In this document: piece after piece, positions 28,731 through 37,361 of the stretch
Layout: every line of letters begins with the position of its first letter
How positions within the stretch are numbered: position 1 is the stretch's first letter
Assembly: GCF_013114625.1 (NCBI RefSeq)
Contig: NZ_VTXD01000006.1
Coordinates: 103,638 to 167,637, forward strand
Source: Vibrio sp. 99-70-13A1
GTDB lineage: Bacteria; Pseudomonadota; Gammaproteobacteria; Enterobacterales; Vibrionaceae
Length of the DNA stretch: 64,000 nt
Reading direction: 5' to 3'
The notes under the pieces: model-generated
What the model saw: the letters and a program-made list of their open reading frames with translations, nothing else
Databases searched by the model: none
What the model was told of the DNA's origin: nothing
Translations under genes and position numbers: made by a program

Positions 28731-29726
28731 TTAGCGCTTATCTTGAGCCGTTAAAAAATCACAGATCGCATCCAGAGTTTGGTTTCGGTACTGATCTTTT
28801 TCAAAAAGTACTTCGTGCTGAGCATCGCGAATAATCTTAAATTGGCAAAAAGGGTTAGTTTTAGCCAGCTTTTTGATGAAACGAACTTGAGCTTCATTAC
28901 TTACAATTCTCTCGTGACCGGCTTGAACAATAAGTAGCGGGACTTGGATTTGTCGGGTTTGTTGGATGCATTGTTTTGCTGCCATCAAACCTTGCCACAC
29001 CCAGCGAGTACTGGCTCCGCCTACTTTCAATTCAGGCATGTCCTCATAGAGCTTACGAAACCATTGGTAGCGGACACTACTTTGGGTTAAAGGATTATCT
29101 TCAAATGGTTTTTGGAAATACGCTTTCTGACCCGGAGCATAGGTGGCTTTGGTGCTAACGGCTGTGAGTAATTGGCTGAGTATCAGAGCGATAGGTTTTA
29201 AGTACCATTCTGTATTGACGCCATACATAGGTGCGCATAAAGCCACTTTATCAAAAGTGTGGTTTGGTGTTGTCTGCAAATAACGAGTTGAGATAGTACT
29301 TCCCATTGAATGGCCGAGTAAGTAACGCTCTTCATATCGTTCTAATTTGAAGCTTTTTACTAAAGTTGTCATATCAGAAACATAATCATCAAACTCTTGG
29401 ATATGCCCAATATCTGAGTCTTTCACGAGTCGTTCTGATAACCCCTGACCTTGGTGGTCAAAGGAATAAATATCGTAACCTTTATTAAAAAGGTCATAGA
29501 AAAGCTCTTGGTATTTCCAGCATGATTCAATGCGACCATTAACAATCACCACCGCTTTATTGTGATTAGAACTGGTATAACTGCACCAATATGATTTTCT
29601 TTTATGGGATGTTGTTACATAACCTTCATTTCTCTGTTGCCAAAGGTTGGCAATTGGGTGTTTAATCGCTTGTTCGAACTGATGCTCTTGCGTATAAGAA
29701 GGGTGCGTGGCACCTGAATTCGCCAT
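28731..29726 (-). CDS. pldB: Lysophospholipase L2 (alpha/beta hydrolase)
   Basis: 331 aa. Alpha/beta hydrolase with nucleophile elbow LLGHSMGSTIS, oxyanion region AVVIVNGRIESCWKYQELFYDL, FDHQGQGLSERL and the catalytic His near DAQHEVLFEKD. PldB hydrolyses lysophospholipids at the inner membrane. Order rhtB-pldB-yigL is conserved with E. coli, with rhtB divergent here. Confidence 0.9.
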   Translation of the reverse strand: MANSGATHPSYTQEHQFEQAIKHPIANLWQQRNEGYVTTSHKRKSYWCSYTSSNHNKAVVIVNGRIESCWKYQELFYDLFNKGYDIYSFDHQGQGLSERLVKDSDIGHIQEFDDYVSDMTTLVKSFKLERYEERYLLGHSMGSTISTRYLQTTPNHTFDKVALCAPMYGVNTEWYLKPIALILSQLLTAVSTKATYAPGQKAYFQKPFEDNPLTQSSVRYQWFRKLYEDMPELKVGGASTRWVWQGLMAAKQCIQQTRQIQVPLLIVQAGHERIVSNEAQVRFIKKLAKTNPFCQFKIIRDAQHEVLFEKDQYRNQTLDAICDFLTAQDKR

Positions 29727-29804
29727 GATAAAAAGCCTAAATGAAAGTATGAGAGCGTACGCGCTACTAATAATATTAGATTAATGAACTTATAAGGAAA
29801 TGCA

Positions 29805-30422
29805 ATGGATACTCATGTCTGGTTAGCTTATGTTGTCACCGCGATTCTTTTTAGTCTGGCACCTGGTTCTGGTACCGTAAATTCAATCAGTAATGGCTTG
29901 AGTTATGGAACAAGAAAATCATTGGCATCCATTGTTGGTCTTCAACTCGGTCTCGTTTTTCATATTATTTTAGTGGGTGCTGGTATTGGCGCACTTGTCG
30001 CGAAATCGGCATTGGCATTTTCTATCATTAAATGGGTTGGCGTGATCTATTTGGTTTGGCTGGGAATTCAAAAGTGGCGAGATCGCTCAAGTTTGATCGC
30101 TCATACAGGTGAAGGTACGAAGTCGAGCTGGGATTTAATGCGTAATGCCGTTCTGATTAATTTGACCAACCCTAAGTCAATCGTTTTCCTTGTGGCACTA
30201 TTCCCACAATTTATAAACCCAATGCAACCTCAGATGCCACAACTTTTGGTTCTAGGTGTTACGACGGTAGTGATTGATGGTATCGTAATGCTTGGTTACA
30301 TTTCATTGGCGGCACAAATGGGACGATTTATTCGCTCTGACCGTGTAATGGGGAAAATCAATAAAGTATTTGGTGGTATGTTCATGGGCTGTGGAGCTCT
30401 ACTTGCTGCTGCAAAAGCATAA
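29805..30422 (+). CDS. rhtB: LysE/RhtB-family amino-acid exporter
   Basis: 205-aa inner-membrane protein with about six hydrophobic segments; E. coli RhtB exports homoserine and homoserine lactone. Family signature near the N-terminus is SLAPGSGTVNSISNGLSYG, then IKWVGVIYLVWLGIQKW and VLINLTNPKSIVFLVALFPQF. The position next to pldB supports RhtB over other LysE members. The start ATG 29805 has AAGGA upstream. Confidence 0.88.
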   Translation: MDTHVWLAYVVTAILFSLAPGSGTVNSISNGLSYGTRKSLASIVGLQLGLVFHIILVGAGIGALVAKSALAFSIIKWVGVIYLVWLGIQKWRDRSSLIAHTGEGTKSSWDLMRNAVLINLTNPKSIVFLVALFPQFINPMQPQMPQLLVLGVTTVVIDGIVMLGYISLAAQMGRFIRSDRVMGKINKVFGGMFMGCGALLAAAKA

Positions 30423-30453
30423 TAATCGCTTAATGGATTGAAATAGAAAGACA

Positions 30454-31668
30454 ATGACTTCAACGTACGTCGCGCGACAACCAATCTTTAACCGGAAAAA
30501 ACATACTTTAGGTTATGAATTACTTTTTCGGGATGGGGAAAAAAATGCTTACCCATCACACATAGGATCTAATCGCGCGACGTATCGATTAATTGTCGAA
30601 AACTTCTTATCTGTTGGGGTGAATCCTTCCATTCCTACTTCCCGTTGTTTTATCAATTTTCCGTATCAGAGCTTGATTCGTCGTTTACCATTTAGCTTGC
30701 CAAAAGATAAAGTCGTGGTTGAAGTGTTGGAGACGTGTTCGCCGACAGACGAGCTATTCGAAGCCATTAAAGATCTGTATCGGCAAGGTTATATGATCGC
30801 GCTTGACGATTTTACTCTCACTGAAGAGTGGAAGCGGTTCCTGAAATACGTCCATATTATTAAACTCGATATTATGCAGATGGGGCTTGAGGCTGCTTGT
30901 GAATTAGTTCGTGAGCATCATGGGCAGAAATACAGTTTTCTAGCCGAAAGAATAGAAACATTGAAAGAGTTTGAACAAGCGAAAGAAGCTGGGTTTAAGT
31001 TCTTCCAAGGTTATTTTTTTAGTAAGCCTGAAATCATCAAAACTAAATACGTCAGCCCAGAGCAAGCCATTGCTATGGAACTGTTTCAAGAAGTCTGCCA
31101 AGTAAATGTGAATTTTAAGAAAGTGGAAGGCATTGTCGCCAAAGACGCGGCACTCTCTTATAAGTTACTGCGTTTTGTGAATACCATGTCTCCTCGAATT
31201 GAAGTGACGATCTCTTCTTTTAGGCAGGCACTTGTCTATCTTGGTCAAGATAAATTGAAGATGTTTGTTTCACTGGCTGTCGCTTCGTATATTTCGGATT
31301 CTAAACCTAAAGAGCTGCTTAGCTTATCTCTTCAGCGAGCTCAATTCTGCCAATTGATGTCTCGTTATCAACCTTTTCAAAGTCATACAGAGCAAGCCTT
31401 TATGATCGGTTTGTTCTCTATGCTAGACGCGTTACTTGATCTGTCGCTTGAGAACTTGGTTGAACAACTCCCTTTATGCAAAGTCATTAAGGTTGCACTT
31501 TTACGTCGAGAAGGTCCTTATGGTGTGTTATTGGCACTGGAAGAAAGCTTTGAGCTAGCTGATTGGCAAAGCATTGAGGGTTATTGCCAACAATTAGGAC
31601 TAAACGCAGAAGATGTGCAGCATGAGTTGGTTCAAGCTCAGCGCTGGAGCCAAACGATGCAATCCTAG
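30454..31668 (+). CDS. EAL-HDOD signalling protein (YuxH-like)
   Basis: 404 aa. N-terminal EAL-like domain (~1-200): ELL replaces EAL in GYELLFRDG; INFPYQSL, LDDFTLTEEW, IIKLD, LAERIET and FFQGYFF are present. However the canonical DDFG-x-GYS loop is missing, so hydrolysis is doubtful. The C-terminal HDOD domain (~205-400) includes LSYKLLRFVNTM and SFRQALVYLGQDKL. Such proteins act as c-di-GMP-linked regulators without a known reaction. Monocistronic, 31 bp after rhtB, with its own terminator. Confidence 0.88.
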   Translation: MTSTYVARQPIFNRKKHTLGYELLFRDGEKNAYPSHIGSNRATYRLIVENFLSVGVNPSIPTSRCFINFPYQSLIRRLPFSLPKDKVVVEVLETCSPTDELFEAIKDLYRQGYMIALDDFTLTEEWKRFLKYVHIIKLDIMQMGLEAACELVREHHGQKYSFLAERIETLKEFEQAKEAGFKFFQGYFFSKPEIIKTKYVSPEQAIAMELFQEVCQVNVNFKKVEGIVAKDAALSYKLLRFVNTMSPRIEVTISSFRQALVYLGQDKLKMFVSLAVASYISDSKPKELLSLSLQRAQFCQLMSRYQPFQSHTEQAFMIGLFSMLDALLDLSLENLVEQLPLCKVIKVALLRREGPYGVLLALEESFELADWQSIEGYCQQLGLNAEDVQHELVQAQRWSQTMQS

Positions 31669-31698
31669 AATCTAATATGAACATTTTATGACAAAACT

Positions 31699-31726
31699 AA
31701 CGCACGCCTTGACGTGCGTTTTTTTA
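31699..31726 (+). terminator. Rho-independent terminator after the EAL-HDOD gene
   Basis: AACGCACG (31699-31706) / CGTGCGTT (31713-31720), loop CCTTGA, followed by a run of T. Confidence 0.88.
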
Positions 31727-31736
31727 TAACTAATAT

Positions 31737-31760
31737 ATACGCATATCCATATATGAGTAT
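31737..31760. promoter_or_regulatory. Putative ArsR operator
   Basis: Near-perfect dyad ATACGCATAT (31737-31746) and ATATGAGTAT (31751-31760) with spacer CCAT, ending six bases before the arsR ATG. ArsR/SmtB repressors bind AT-rich 12-2-12-type dyads at their own promoter, so autoregulation is inferred. Confidence 0.65.
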
Positions 31761-31766
31761 GTAGTT

Positions 31767-32108
31767 ATGCTTCCTCACCAATTCTTTAAATTGCTATCTG
31801 ATGAAACGAGAGTGCGCTGCTTAATGTTGATAGTACGCCAGACCTGTTTATCGGTTGGTGAATTAACACAAGCATTAGAAGAGAGTCAGCCAAAAATATC
31901 TCGTCACTTAGCACAGTTACGTTCGAGTGGCATTTTGACTGACGTTCGCCAAGGGCAGTGGGTTTTTTATCGCCTGTCACAAGATTTACCAGGTTGGATG
32001 CTAAAGTTGATCGACGACCTTATCGCATCGAACTGTTTGAAAACTGAATATCAGCAAGACATAGCGCGTTTAGAAGCGATGAGCTCACGCCCTGTATGTT
32101 GCGTTTAA
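31767..32108 (+). CDS. arsR: ArsR-family metalloregulatory repressor
   Basis: 113-aa winged-helix repressor, with recognition helix SQPKISRHLAQLRSSGIL and wing RQGQWVFYRL. Binds operator DNA and releases it on arsenite/antimonite binding. The classical ELCVCDL site is LSVGEL here, so the plasmid-type Cys pair is absent; other cysteines are Cys18, Cys27, Cys90 and the terminal Cys111-Cys112. The inducer site is therefore probably of another ArsR class. First gene of an arsJ cluster, right after a dyad operator. Confidence 0.88.
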   Translation: MLPHQFFKLLSDETRVRCLMLIVRQTCLSVGELTQALEESQPKISRHLAQLRSSGILTDVRQGQWVFYRLSQDLPGWMLKLIDDLIASNCLKTEYQQDIARLEAMSSRPVCCV

Positions 32109-32165
32109 ATCCCAATTAAGCTTCACCACTAATTTAAATTTCACCACTAGCTGAGAGAAAAGACA

Positions 32166-33167
32166 ATGACAGTTAAAGTAGGTATTAATGGTTTTGGTCG
32201 TATTGGCCGTCTAGCACTTCGCGCAGCATTCGACTGGGCAGAATTAGAATTCGTACAAATTAATGATGTAGCTGGCGACACAGCAACATTGGCGCACCTT
32301 CTTGAGTTCGATTCAGTACAAGGTCGCTGGAACCACGAAGTCGCTGTTGAAGGTGATGAGATGATCATCAATGGTCAGCGTATTAAAACTACTCAAGAGC
32401 GCGATCTTGATGCGATTGATTGGTCTGGTTGTGATGTTGTTATTGAAGCGACAGGTGTTCACCGTAAGACTTTTTTCTTAAACAAGTACCTAGAGCAAGG
32501 TGTGAAGCGTGTTGTTGTTTCAGCGCCAGTTAAAGAAGAAGGCGTTGCGAATATTGTTGTTGGTGTGAACGATGAAATCTTCGATCCAGCAGTGCACAAG
32601 ATTGTGACCGCTGCTTCTTGTACAACTAACTGTCTTGCGCCAGTTGTTAAAGTGATCAACGAGAAGCTAGGTATCGAAAACGCAGCTTTCACTACTATTC
32701 ATGATCTCACCAACACTCAAACTATTCTTGATGCTCCACACAAAGATTTACGCCGAGCACGTGCATGTGGCATGAGCCTAATTCCTACTACAACGGGTAG
32801 TGCAACCGCTATCGTTGAAATCTTCCCTGAACTAAAAGACCGAATTAATGGTCATGCGGTACGTGTCCCTCTTGCGAATGCATCACTAACAGACATCATC
32901 TTTGACGTGAAGCGCGATACAACTGCAGAAGAAGTAAATGCGTTACTTAAAGAAGCATCAGAAAATGAGCTGAAAGGCATTCTTGGCTTTGAAGCGCGCC
33001 CGTTAGTTTCTATCGATTATAAAGGCGACCAACGTTCAACGATTGTTGATGCGCAATCAACCATGCTGGTTGGTAAGCGTATGGTGAAGATCTACGCATG
33101 GTATGACAATGAAATGGGCTACGCGACTCGTACTGCTGAATTGGTTCGTACTGTTGGTCTAGCATAA
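32166..33167 (+). CDS. ArsJ-associated glyceraldehyde-3-phosphate dehydrogenase
   Basis: 333 aa NAD-dependent GAPDH with N-terminal Rossmann motif [14 protein letters not shown], catalytic Cys152 in [10 protein letters not shown], and the His downstream in [10 protein letters not shown]. When arsenate replaces phosphate, such enzymes make 1-arseno-3-phosphoglycerate, which ArsJ exports. The location between arsR and the phosphatase/arsJ genes identifies it as the arsenic-cluster paralogue, not housekeeping gapA. 57 bp after arsR. Confidence 0.92.
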   Translation: MTVKVGINGFGRIGRLALRAAFDWAELEFVQINDVAGDTATLAHLLEFDSVQGRWNHEVAVEGDEMIINGQRIKTTQERDLDAIDWSGCDVVIEATGVHRKTFFLNKYLEQGVKRVVVSAPVKEEGVANIVVGVNDEIFDPAVHKIVTAASCTTNCLAPVVKVINEKLGIENAAFTTIHDLTNTQTILDAPHKDLRRARACGMSLIPTTTGSATAIVEIFPELKDRINGHAVRVPLANASLTDIIFDVKRDTTAEEVNALLKEASENELKGILGFEARPLVSIDYKGDQRSTIVDAQSTMLVGKRMVKIYAWYDNEMGYATRTAELVRTVGLA

Positions 33168-33191
33168 GCTTTAGTTTCTAGGAGAAATACA

Positions 33192-33695
33192 ATGACAAAT
33201 TCTACCGTTCACCCAACGTGGGAACTTAACCTTGAAACAGGTGCTTTGGTACTGACTCCATGTCCTGGTACGAAAGAAGCGAACCTTGATGACTCTCTAG
33301 CACAGCTTAAAGCGCAAGGCGTGGAAGCGATTGTGACTGCGCTTGATGATGCTGAGCTTGCAGGTAAAGATGTTTCAGAGCTGGGTCAAAAAGCTCAAGC
33401 ACTTGGTATGCAATGGTTTCAAATTGAAATCGAAGATGATCGCGCTCCAGGAGCTGACTTTGATGCCAAATGGCAAGCGGCTAGCCCAACACTGCATGAT
33501 GTAGTGAATAACGGTGGCAAAGTGGCTATGCACTGTATGGGTGGCTCTGGTCGTACAGGTTTACTGGCTGCTCACTTGTTACTTGAAAAAAATTGGGGCA
33601 TTGAAAAAGTGGTTCAGGAAGTTCAAGCACTTCGCCCAGGTGCTTTTACAAAGCCAATTCAAGTTGAATACATTCATGGTGTTGCTGCTCAGTAA
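33192..33695 (+). CDS. Dual-specificity/tyrosine-phosphatase-like protein of the ars cluster
   Basis: 167 aa. The P-loop HCMGGSGRTG (His114, Cys115, Arg121) is the HCX5R phosphatase signature, placing it with the CDKN3-like/DSP family. Candidate general-acid aspartates lie in EIEDDRAPGADFD. It is 24 bp after the GAPDH gene and ahead of arsJ, so a role in arsenic handling or in phosphoglycerate/arseno-phosphoglycerate metabolism is possible, but the substrate is unknown. Confidence 0.8.
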   Translation: MTNSTVHPTWELNLETGALVLTPCPGTKEANLDDSLAQLKAQGVEAIVTALDDAELAGKDVSELGQKAQALGMQWFQIEIEDDRAPGADFDAKWQAASPTLHDVVNNGGKVAMHCMGGSGRTGLLAAHLLLEKNWGIEKVVQEVQALRPGAFTKPIQVEYIHGVAAQ

Positions 33696-33757
33696 TTATT
33701 AATGCTCTAGACCGAGTTAATAGCTCGTTATAGTAAGGCTAAGTGATTAAGACTGTT

Positions 33758-33799
33758 AAAGAGCTTTTGGGACACCATGATCCAAAAGCTCTTTTTATT
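33758..33799 (+). terminator. Hairpin terminator between the phosphatase gene and arsJ
   Basis: Thirteen-bp perfect stem 33758-33770 / 33782-33794 plus a G-U pair, loop of about nine bases, then TTTTTATTT. It lies inside the presumed operon, 31 bp before the arsJ start. Confidence 0.85.
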
Positions 33800-33830
33800 T
33801 GAGCCCATGGTTTGAATTTGTGAGAAACGT

Positions 33831-35060
33831 ATGTTTTCAAACTTAAGTAAAAGTGTTCGCCAATATATGTTGGTGACATTCAATTATTGGAATTTCACCA
33901 TTACTGATGGTGCTCTTCGTATGCTGGTGGTTTTGTATTTCTACGACCTTGGCTACAGTTCGTTAGAAATTGCCTCTCTGTTCCTTTTCTATGAGTTCTT
34001 TGGTGTGGTGACCAACCTAATCGGTGGCTGGTTAGGGGCACGTCTTGGTTTGAATAAAACCATGAATATTGGACTCGGGATGCAAGTTCTTGCTTTAGGT
34101 ATGCTGGCGGTACCTAGTGCGATGTTAACGATTCCTTGGGTAATGGCGGCGCAGGCATTGTCGGGCATTGCAAAAGATCTCAATAAGATGAGTGCTAAGA
34201 GCTCGATTAAGACTCTAGTACCGGATGATCAGCAAGGTGCGCTTTATAAGTGGATTGCGATTCTGACTGGTTCTAAGAATGCGCTAAAAGGTGCGGGCTT
34301 TTTTATTGGTGGCTTACTGCTTTCAACTATCGGTTTCCAATATGCGGTGCTCGCGATGGCTGCTGTACTCACACTAGTCTTTATTGGCAGCGTATTTAGC
34401 TTAGAAGCGGATATGGGTAAGGCAAAAACCAAACCTAAGTTTAAACAAATCTTCTCGAAATCAGACTCAATCAATATTCTTTCTGCGGCGAGAATGTTTT
34501 TGTTTGGTGCTCGTGACGTGTGGTTTGTGATTGCGTTGCCGATTTACCTAGGCAGTGTGTTTGGTTGGGATCACTCATGGGTAGGTGGCTTCTTAGCGGC
34601 TTGGACAATTGCATACGGATTTGTGCAAGGTATCGCACCTAAGATAACGGGTAAGGCACAAGGTAAAGTGCCGGATGGACATGCGGCTTTATTGTGGGCA
34701 GGCGCATTAGCGGCTGTTACTGCAGCGATTGCTTATGCTGTACAAATCGGTTGGCAGCCAGAATTGGTTATTATCGGTGGTTTAATGATCTTTGGGGCAA
34801 TTTTTGCTGTTAACTCATCTTTGCACTCTTACTTGATTGTCAGTTATGCGAAAGGAGATGGCGTGTCTCTTGATGTGGGCTTCTACTATATGGCAAATGC
34901 GATGGGACGTTTGATTGGGACAGTCTTATCTGGTTTAGTTTTTCAAATGGCAGGCTTGTCTGCATGTTTGTGGGTGTCGTTTGCTTTCTTAGCACTGACC
35001 ACTTTGATTTCTCTTCGACTACCTAAGGTTCCGCAAGCTTCAGCAGCATTGCCTAAATAA
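33831..35060 (+). CDS. arsJ: ArsJ, MFS organoarsenical exporter
   Basis: 409-aa major-facilitator protein with about twelve membrane segments; N-terminal SVRQYMLVTFNYWNFTITDGALRM is characteristic of ArsJ. It exports 1-arseno-3-phosphoglycerate made by the neighbouring GAPDH, which breaks down outside to release arsenate. The start is ATG 33831. Preceded by a terminator-like hairpin at 33758-33799 and followed by another at 35085-35119. Confidence 0.9.
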   Translation: MFSNLSKSVRQYMLVTFNYWNFTITDGALRMLVVLYFYDLGYSSLEIASLFLFYEFFGVVTNLIGGWLGARLGLNKTMNIGLGMQVLALGMLAVPSAMLTIPWVMAAQALSGIAKDLNKMSAKSSIKTLVPDDQQGALYKWIAILTGSKNALKGAGFFIGGLLLSTIGFQYAVLAMAAVLTLVFIGSVFSLEADMGKAKTKPKFKQIFSKSDSINILSAARMFLFGARDVWFVIALPIYLGSVFGWDHSWVGGFLAAWTIAYGFVQGIAPKITGKAQGKVPDGHAALLWAGALAAVTAAIAYAVQIGWQPELVIIGGLMIFGAIFAVNSSLHSYLIVSYAKGDGVSLDVGFYYMANAMGRLIGTVLSGLVFQMAGLSACLWVSFAFLALTTLISLRLPKVPQASAALPK

Positions 35061-35084
35061 GCGATATGTAATTCCTTTAACAAT

Positions 35085-35119
35085 AAGCTGACTTGGCATG
35101 TATGCCGGCCAGCTTTTTT
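35085..35119 (+). terminator. Imperfect Rho-independent terminator after arsJ
   Basis: AAGCTG...TTGGCAT pairs with ATGCCGG...CAGCTT (35085-35099 / 35102-35116), followed by a T run; two internal mismatches. Confidence 0.7.
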
Positions 35120-35177
35120 ATTGCTATAGTTTGATGATTGAATACTAATCAGATACTTAAATGGAATAGAAAGCTCT

Positions 35178-36191
35178 ATGAAGCAACGAGTATTGTTTTT
35201 TGACTTAGCAAGATGTGTCGCGGCGGTTGCCGTTATCGCCATTCATGTGTTGGCACCTTATCGACATGAATTGAATAGCATTCCATTTGGGGAATGGTTT
35301 ACTGCAATTAGCGTAAACGGTTTTAGTCGCTGGGCGGTTCCGGTATTTATTCTGATTACTGGTGCGCTTATGCTAAGTGACCAACGCCCGTTTGATGCAA
35401 AATATTATGTGCAGCGCCGGTTAGGGAAAGTTCTCATTCCTTTTATTGTTTGGTCTTTGTTTTACACCTACTTATCAGGTTGGTCATTAGAAGGCTTTGA
35501 TAGCGGTGTTAGCTGGCAAGTATTGGCTGACAGCTATCACCATTACACCTATTACCACTTAGGTTTCTTTTATTACTTCATCCCTTTGTATTTCGTAATC
35601 CCTTCCCTACAAATCATGGTCCGAAAATATGGTGATAAAAGCGTTTATGGCCTAACGGGTGTGTGGCTGTTCACAACGTTACTCTTTTTACTAGGCATTG
35701 ATGGACCTTGGAGCCATGAGTTGTGGCTTTACACTGGTTACCTGCCGTTAGGCTACATCCTTTATAAAAAGGTACCGCTGACTAAAACAACCATGTACTC
35801 GGTCGTTACTCTTGGTGGGTTAGCGCTGTTCGCGACCGTATTTATGGTGGTGGATGCCAGCTTAGCTGCTGAGAAATACACAGTTGGTCGCTGGCTATCA
35901 TACAAAACGCTGAATACCGTAATTATTGCCAGCATGGTGTTTCTACTGTGCCGTTATTTCGGAGAAGGACTGTCTGATAAAAGTAACCAAGTCGTGAGCT
36001 TTATTAGTAAATACAGCTTAGGTATTTATCTATTACATCCAATCTTCTTATGGCCGATGAAAGAGTTTGGTTGGTATCAGGGGCACCCAGCTTGGGTTAT
36101 CCCATTATGGGTGTTGATTAGTGGGGCTGGAGCGTTGTGGATGAGCTGGCTCTTGGCGAAATCCAGTAAGACTCGTTGGTTACTTCCGTAG
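35178..36191 (+). CDS. Membrane acyltransferase (acyltransferase-3 / WecH-like)
   Basis: 337 aa with about ten hydrophobic segments. The N-terminus FFDLARCVAAVAVIAIHVLAPY has the acyltransferase-3 layout with the conserved His (IAIH) and Arg (DLAR). The C-terminal region SKYSLGIYLLHPIF is also typical. Family members transfer acetyl or other acyl groups to envelope sugars; E. coli WecH acetylates enterobacterial common antigen. Substrate unknown here. Independent of the ars genes, separated by a terminator. Confidence 0.82.
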   Translation: MKQRVLFFDLARCVAAVAVIAIHVLAPYRHELNSIPFGEWFTAISVNGFSRWAVPVFILITGALMLSDQRPFDAKYYVQRRLGKVLIPFIVWSLFYTYLSGWSLEGFDSGVSWQVLADSYHHYTYYHLGFFYYFIPLYFVIPSLQIMVRKYGDKSVYGLTGVWLFTTLLFLLGIDGPWSHELWLYTGYLPLGYILYKKVPLTKTTMYSVVTLGGLALFATVFMVVDASLAAEKYTVGRWLSYKTLNTVIIASMVFLLCRYFGEGLSDKSNQVVSFISKYSLGIYLLHPIFLWPMKEFGWYQGHPAWVIPLWVLISGAGALWMSWLLAKSSKTRWLLP

Positions 36192-36302
36192 CCTGGTAAT
36201 TACTATATTTTGATAATTATCGTAGTTTGGTAATTGCCGTAGCTTGGTTGTTTATCATGGGTTGGCTTTTACCATGGATTAGCTTTTATTATAGAAGGGA
36301 AC

Positions 36303-36334
36303 TGCAGAGCTGGTTGGAAAAAGCTCTGCATTTT
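36303..36334 (+). terminator. Hairpin after the acyltransferase gene
   Basis: Perfect 9-bp dyad TGCAGAGCT (36303-36311) / AGCTCTGCA (36322-36330), then TTTT; a plausible terminator. Between 36189 and 36250 there are three degenerate copies of a GTAG-x-x-TGGTAATT-like unit. Confidence 0.65.
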
Positions 36335-36346
36335 GAATCGAGAAGT

Positions 36347-36676
36347 TTAACGCTTTAATGCAAAGTGCAAAAATTTATCACCTTGGTAAGTCATGGTTCC
36401 TTTGTCTCCAGGAGATAGGGCATGAAAATAATGGATCCCGACTTGAAACTCACGCTTCGGACCAATGCGACCTTTTTGTACATATATCCAATACTCTTGG
36501 TCTTCTTGACCCGGTTCAGCATCAGGAAGATCAATCGATTGTTTATCTAGAATAGTGACATCAGCTTTTTGTTCAGGCGCATTCTCACCTTGCATGTGTT
36601 TTCGATAAAAACTCACAAATACCCAACCAGCGAGTAGGGCAAGTGTAAAAATGGCAAAAAACAGTGTGCTAGGCAT
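36347..36676 (-). CDS. yhhM: DUF2500 membrane protein (YhhM-like)
   Basis: 109 aa from ATG 36676, which has an ideal GGAGG seven bases upstream; the longer TTG reading from 36688 would place that Shine-Dalgarno inside the gene. One N-terminal membrane segment (TLFFAIFTLALLAGWVFVSF), then a soluble domain with YWIYVQKGRIGPKREFQVG and the end YQGDKFLHFALKR, typical of DUF2500. In E. coli this gene lies in rsmD-yhhL-yhhM-yhhN; here the members are split. Function unknown. Confidence 0.85.
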   Translation of the reverse strand: MPSTLFFAIFTLALLAGWVFVSFYRKHMQGENAPEQKADVTILDKQSIDLPDAEPGQEDQEYWIYVQKGRIGPKREFQVGIHYFHALSPGDKGTMTYQGDKFLHFALKR

Positions 36677-36921
36677 ATAACCCTCCAAATAATCGTAGGT
36701 GATATTTTAGTGTTACGGGCGTTTATAGGTTGTGTGTTAAGCCGCTATATCGCTAATTCCCATATTGATAGATGATTATTTTTCGGCTGATATCACATTT
36801 ACAAATCAGCAAGGGATAAGGCATTGTTATTTATTGTCTCTTTCTCACGTAAAAAAATTTGGGTTTATAGAAGAATAGACAAATGCTCAACTAGAATAAT
36901 GAGTAGAGTAGGAGGGCCGAA

Positions 36922-37296
36922 ATGACAGACATAGAACAAGTAGTGACAAGAACTCGAAATATTGAAAAGTTATTGAGGCTTCAGTATCACGCTGAAGGTG
37001 AAGGATTACATGAACTCATCACAAGTTGCGAAGAGCGACTGCCTCATGATGTGGTGAGTAAACTTAGATACATAGCAACGTGTCGTAATAAAGTCGTGAA
37101 GGATGATAAATCTGAACTAGAAGATCAGGCTAAATTTACATTGATGTGTGATGACTGTGAAAAAGAGCTCACACCTAGGAGTAGTCGATTTATCTGGCGA
37201 GTGGCTATTTTATTGATGGTAGTGATGACATTAGCAGCAGGTGGCTTTTATTACGCCAATTGGGATGTACTTACGCATCATTTTTTATCTAAATAA
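36922..37296 (+). CDS. DUF4145-like protein with C-terminal membrane anchor
   Basis: 124 aa. Helical N-terminal domain with LLRLQYHAEGEGLHELI and KLRYIATCRNKVVKDD, resembling DUF4145 domains; CDDC near residue 75; one membrane segment at ~94-112 (VAILLMVVMTLAAGGFYYA), leaving a tail-anchored orientation. The start ATG 36922 follows GGAGGG. Function unknown. A strong terminator lies immediately downstream. Confidence 0.72.
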   Translation: MTDIEQVVTRTRNIEKLLRLQYHAEGEGLHELITSCEERLPHDVVSKLRYIATCRNKVVKDDKSELEDQAKFTLMCDDCEKELTPRSSRFIWRVAILLMVVMTLAAGGFYYANWDVLTHHFLSK

Positions 37297-37302
37297 TCCG
37301 AT

Positions 37303-37348
37303 TTACTAAAGAAAAAGGGACGCATTAGCGTCCCTTTTTCTTTAGTAA
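37303..37348. terminator. Bidirectional terminator with 21-bp perfect stem
   Basis: 37303-37323 pairs perfectly with 37328-37348 over 21 bp, loop ATTA; the stem carries A- and T-runs. It serves the DUF4145-like gene on plus and the 26-aa gene on minus. Confidence 0.93.
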
Positions 37349-37361
37349 CTTTATAAGTTAC

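Noticed and set aside
28616..28834. 72-codon plus-strand ORF between yigL and pldB
   Set aside because: Overlaps the pldB coding end in antisense, lacks a good ribosome site and shows no family character.
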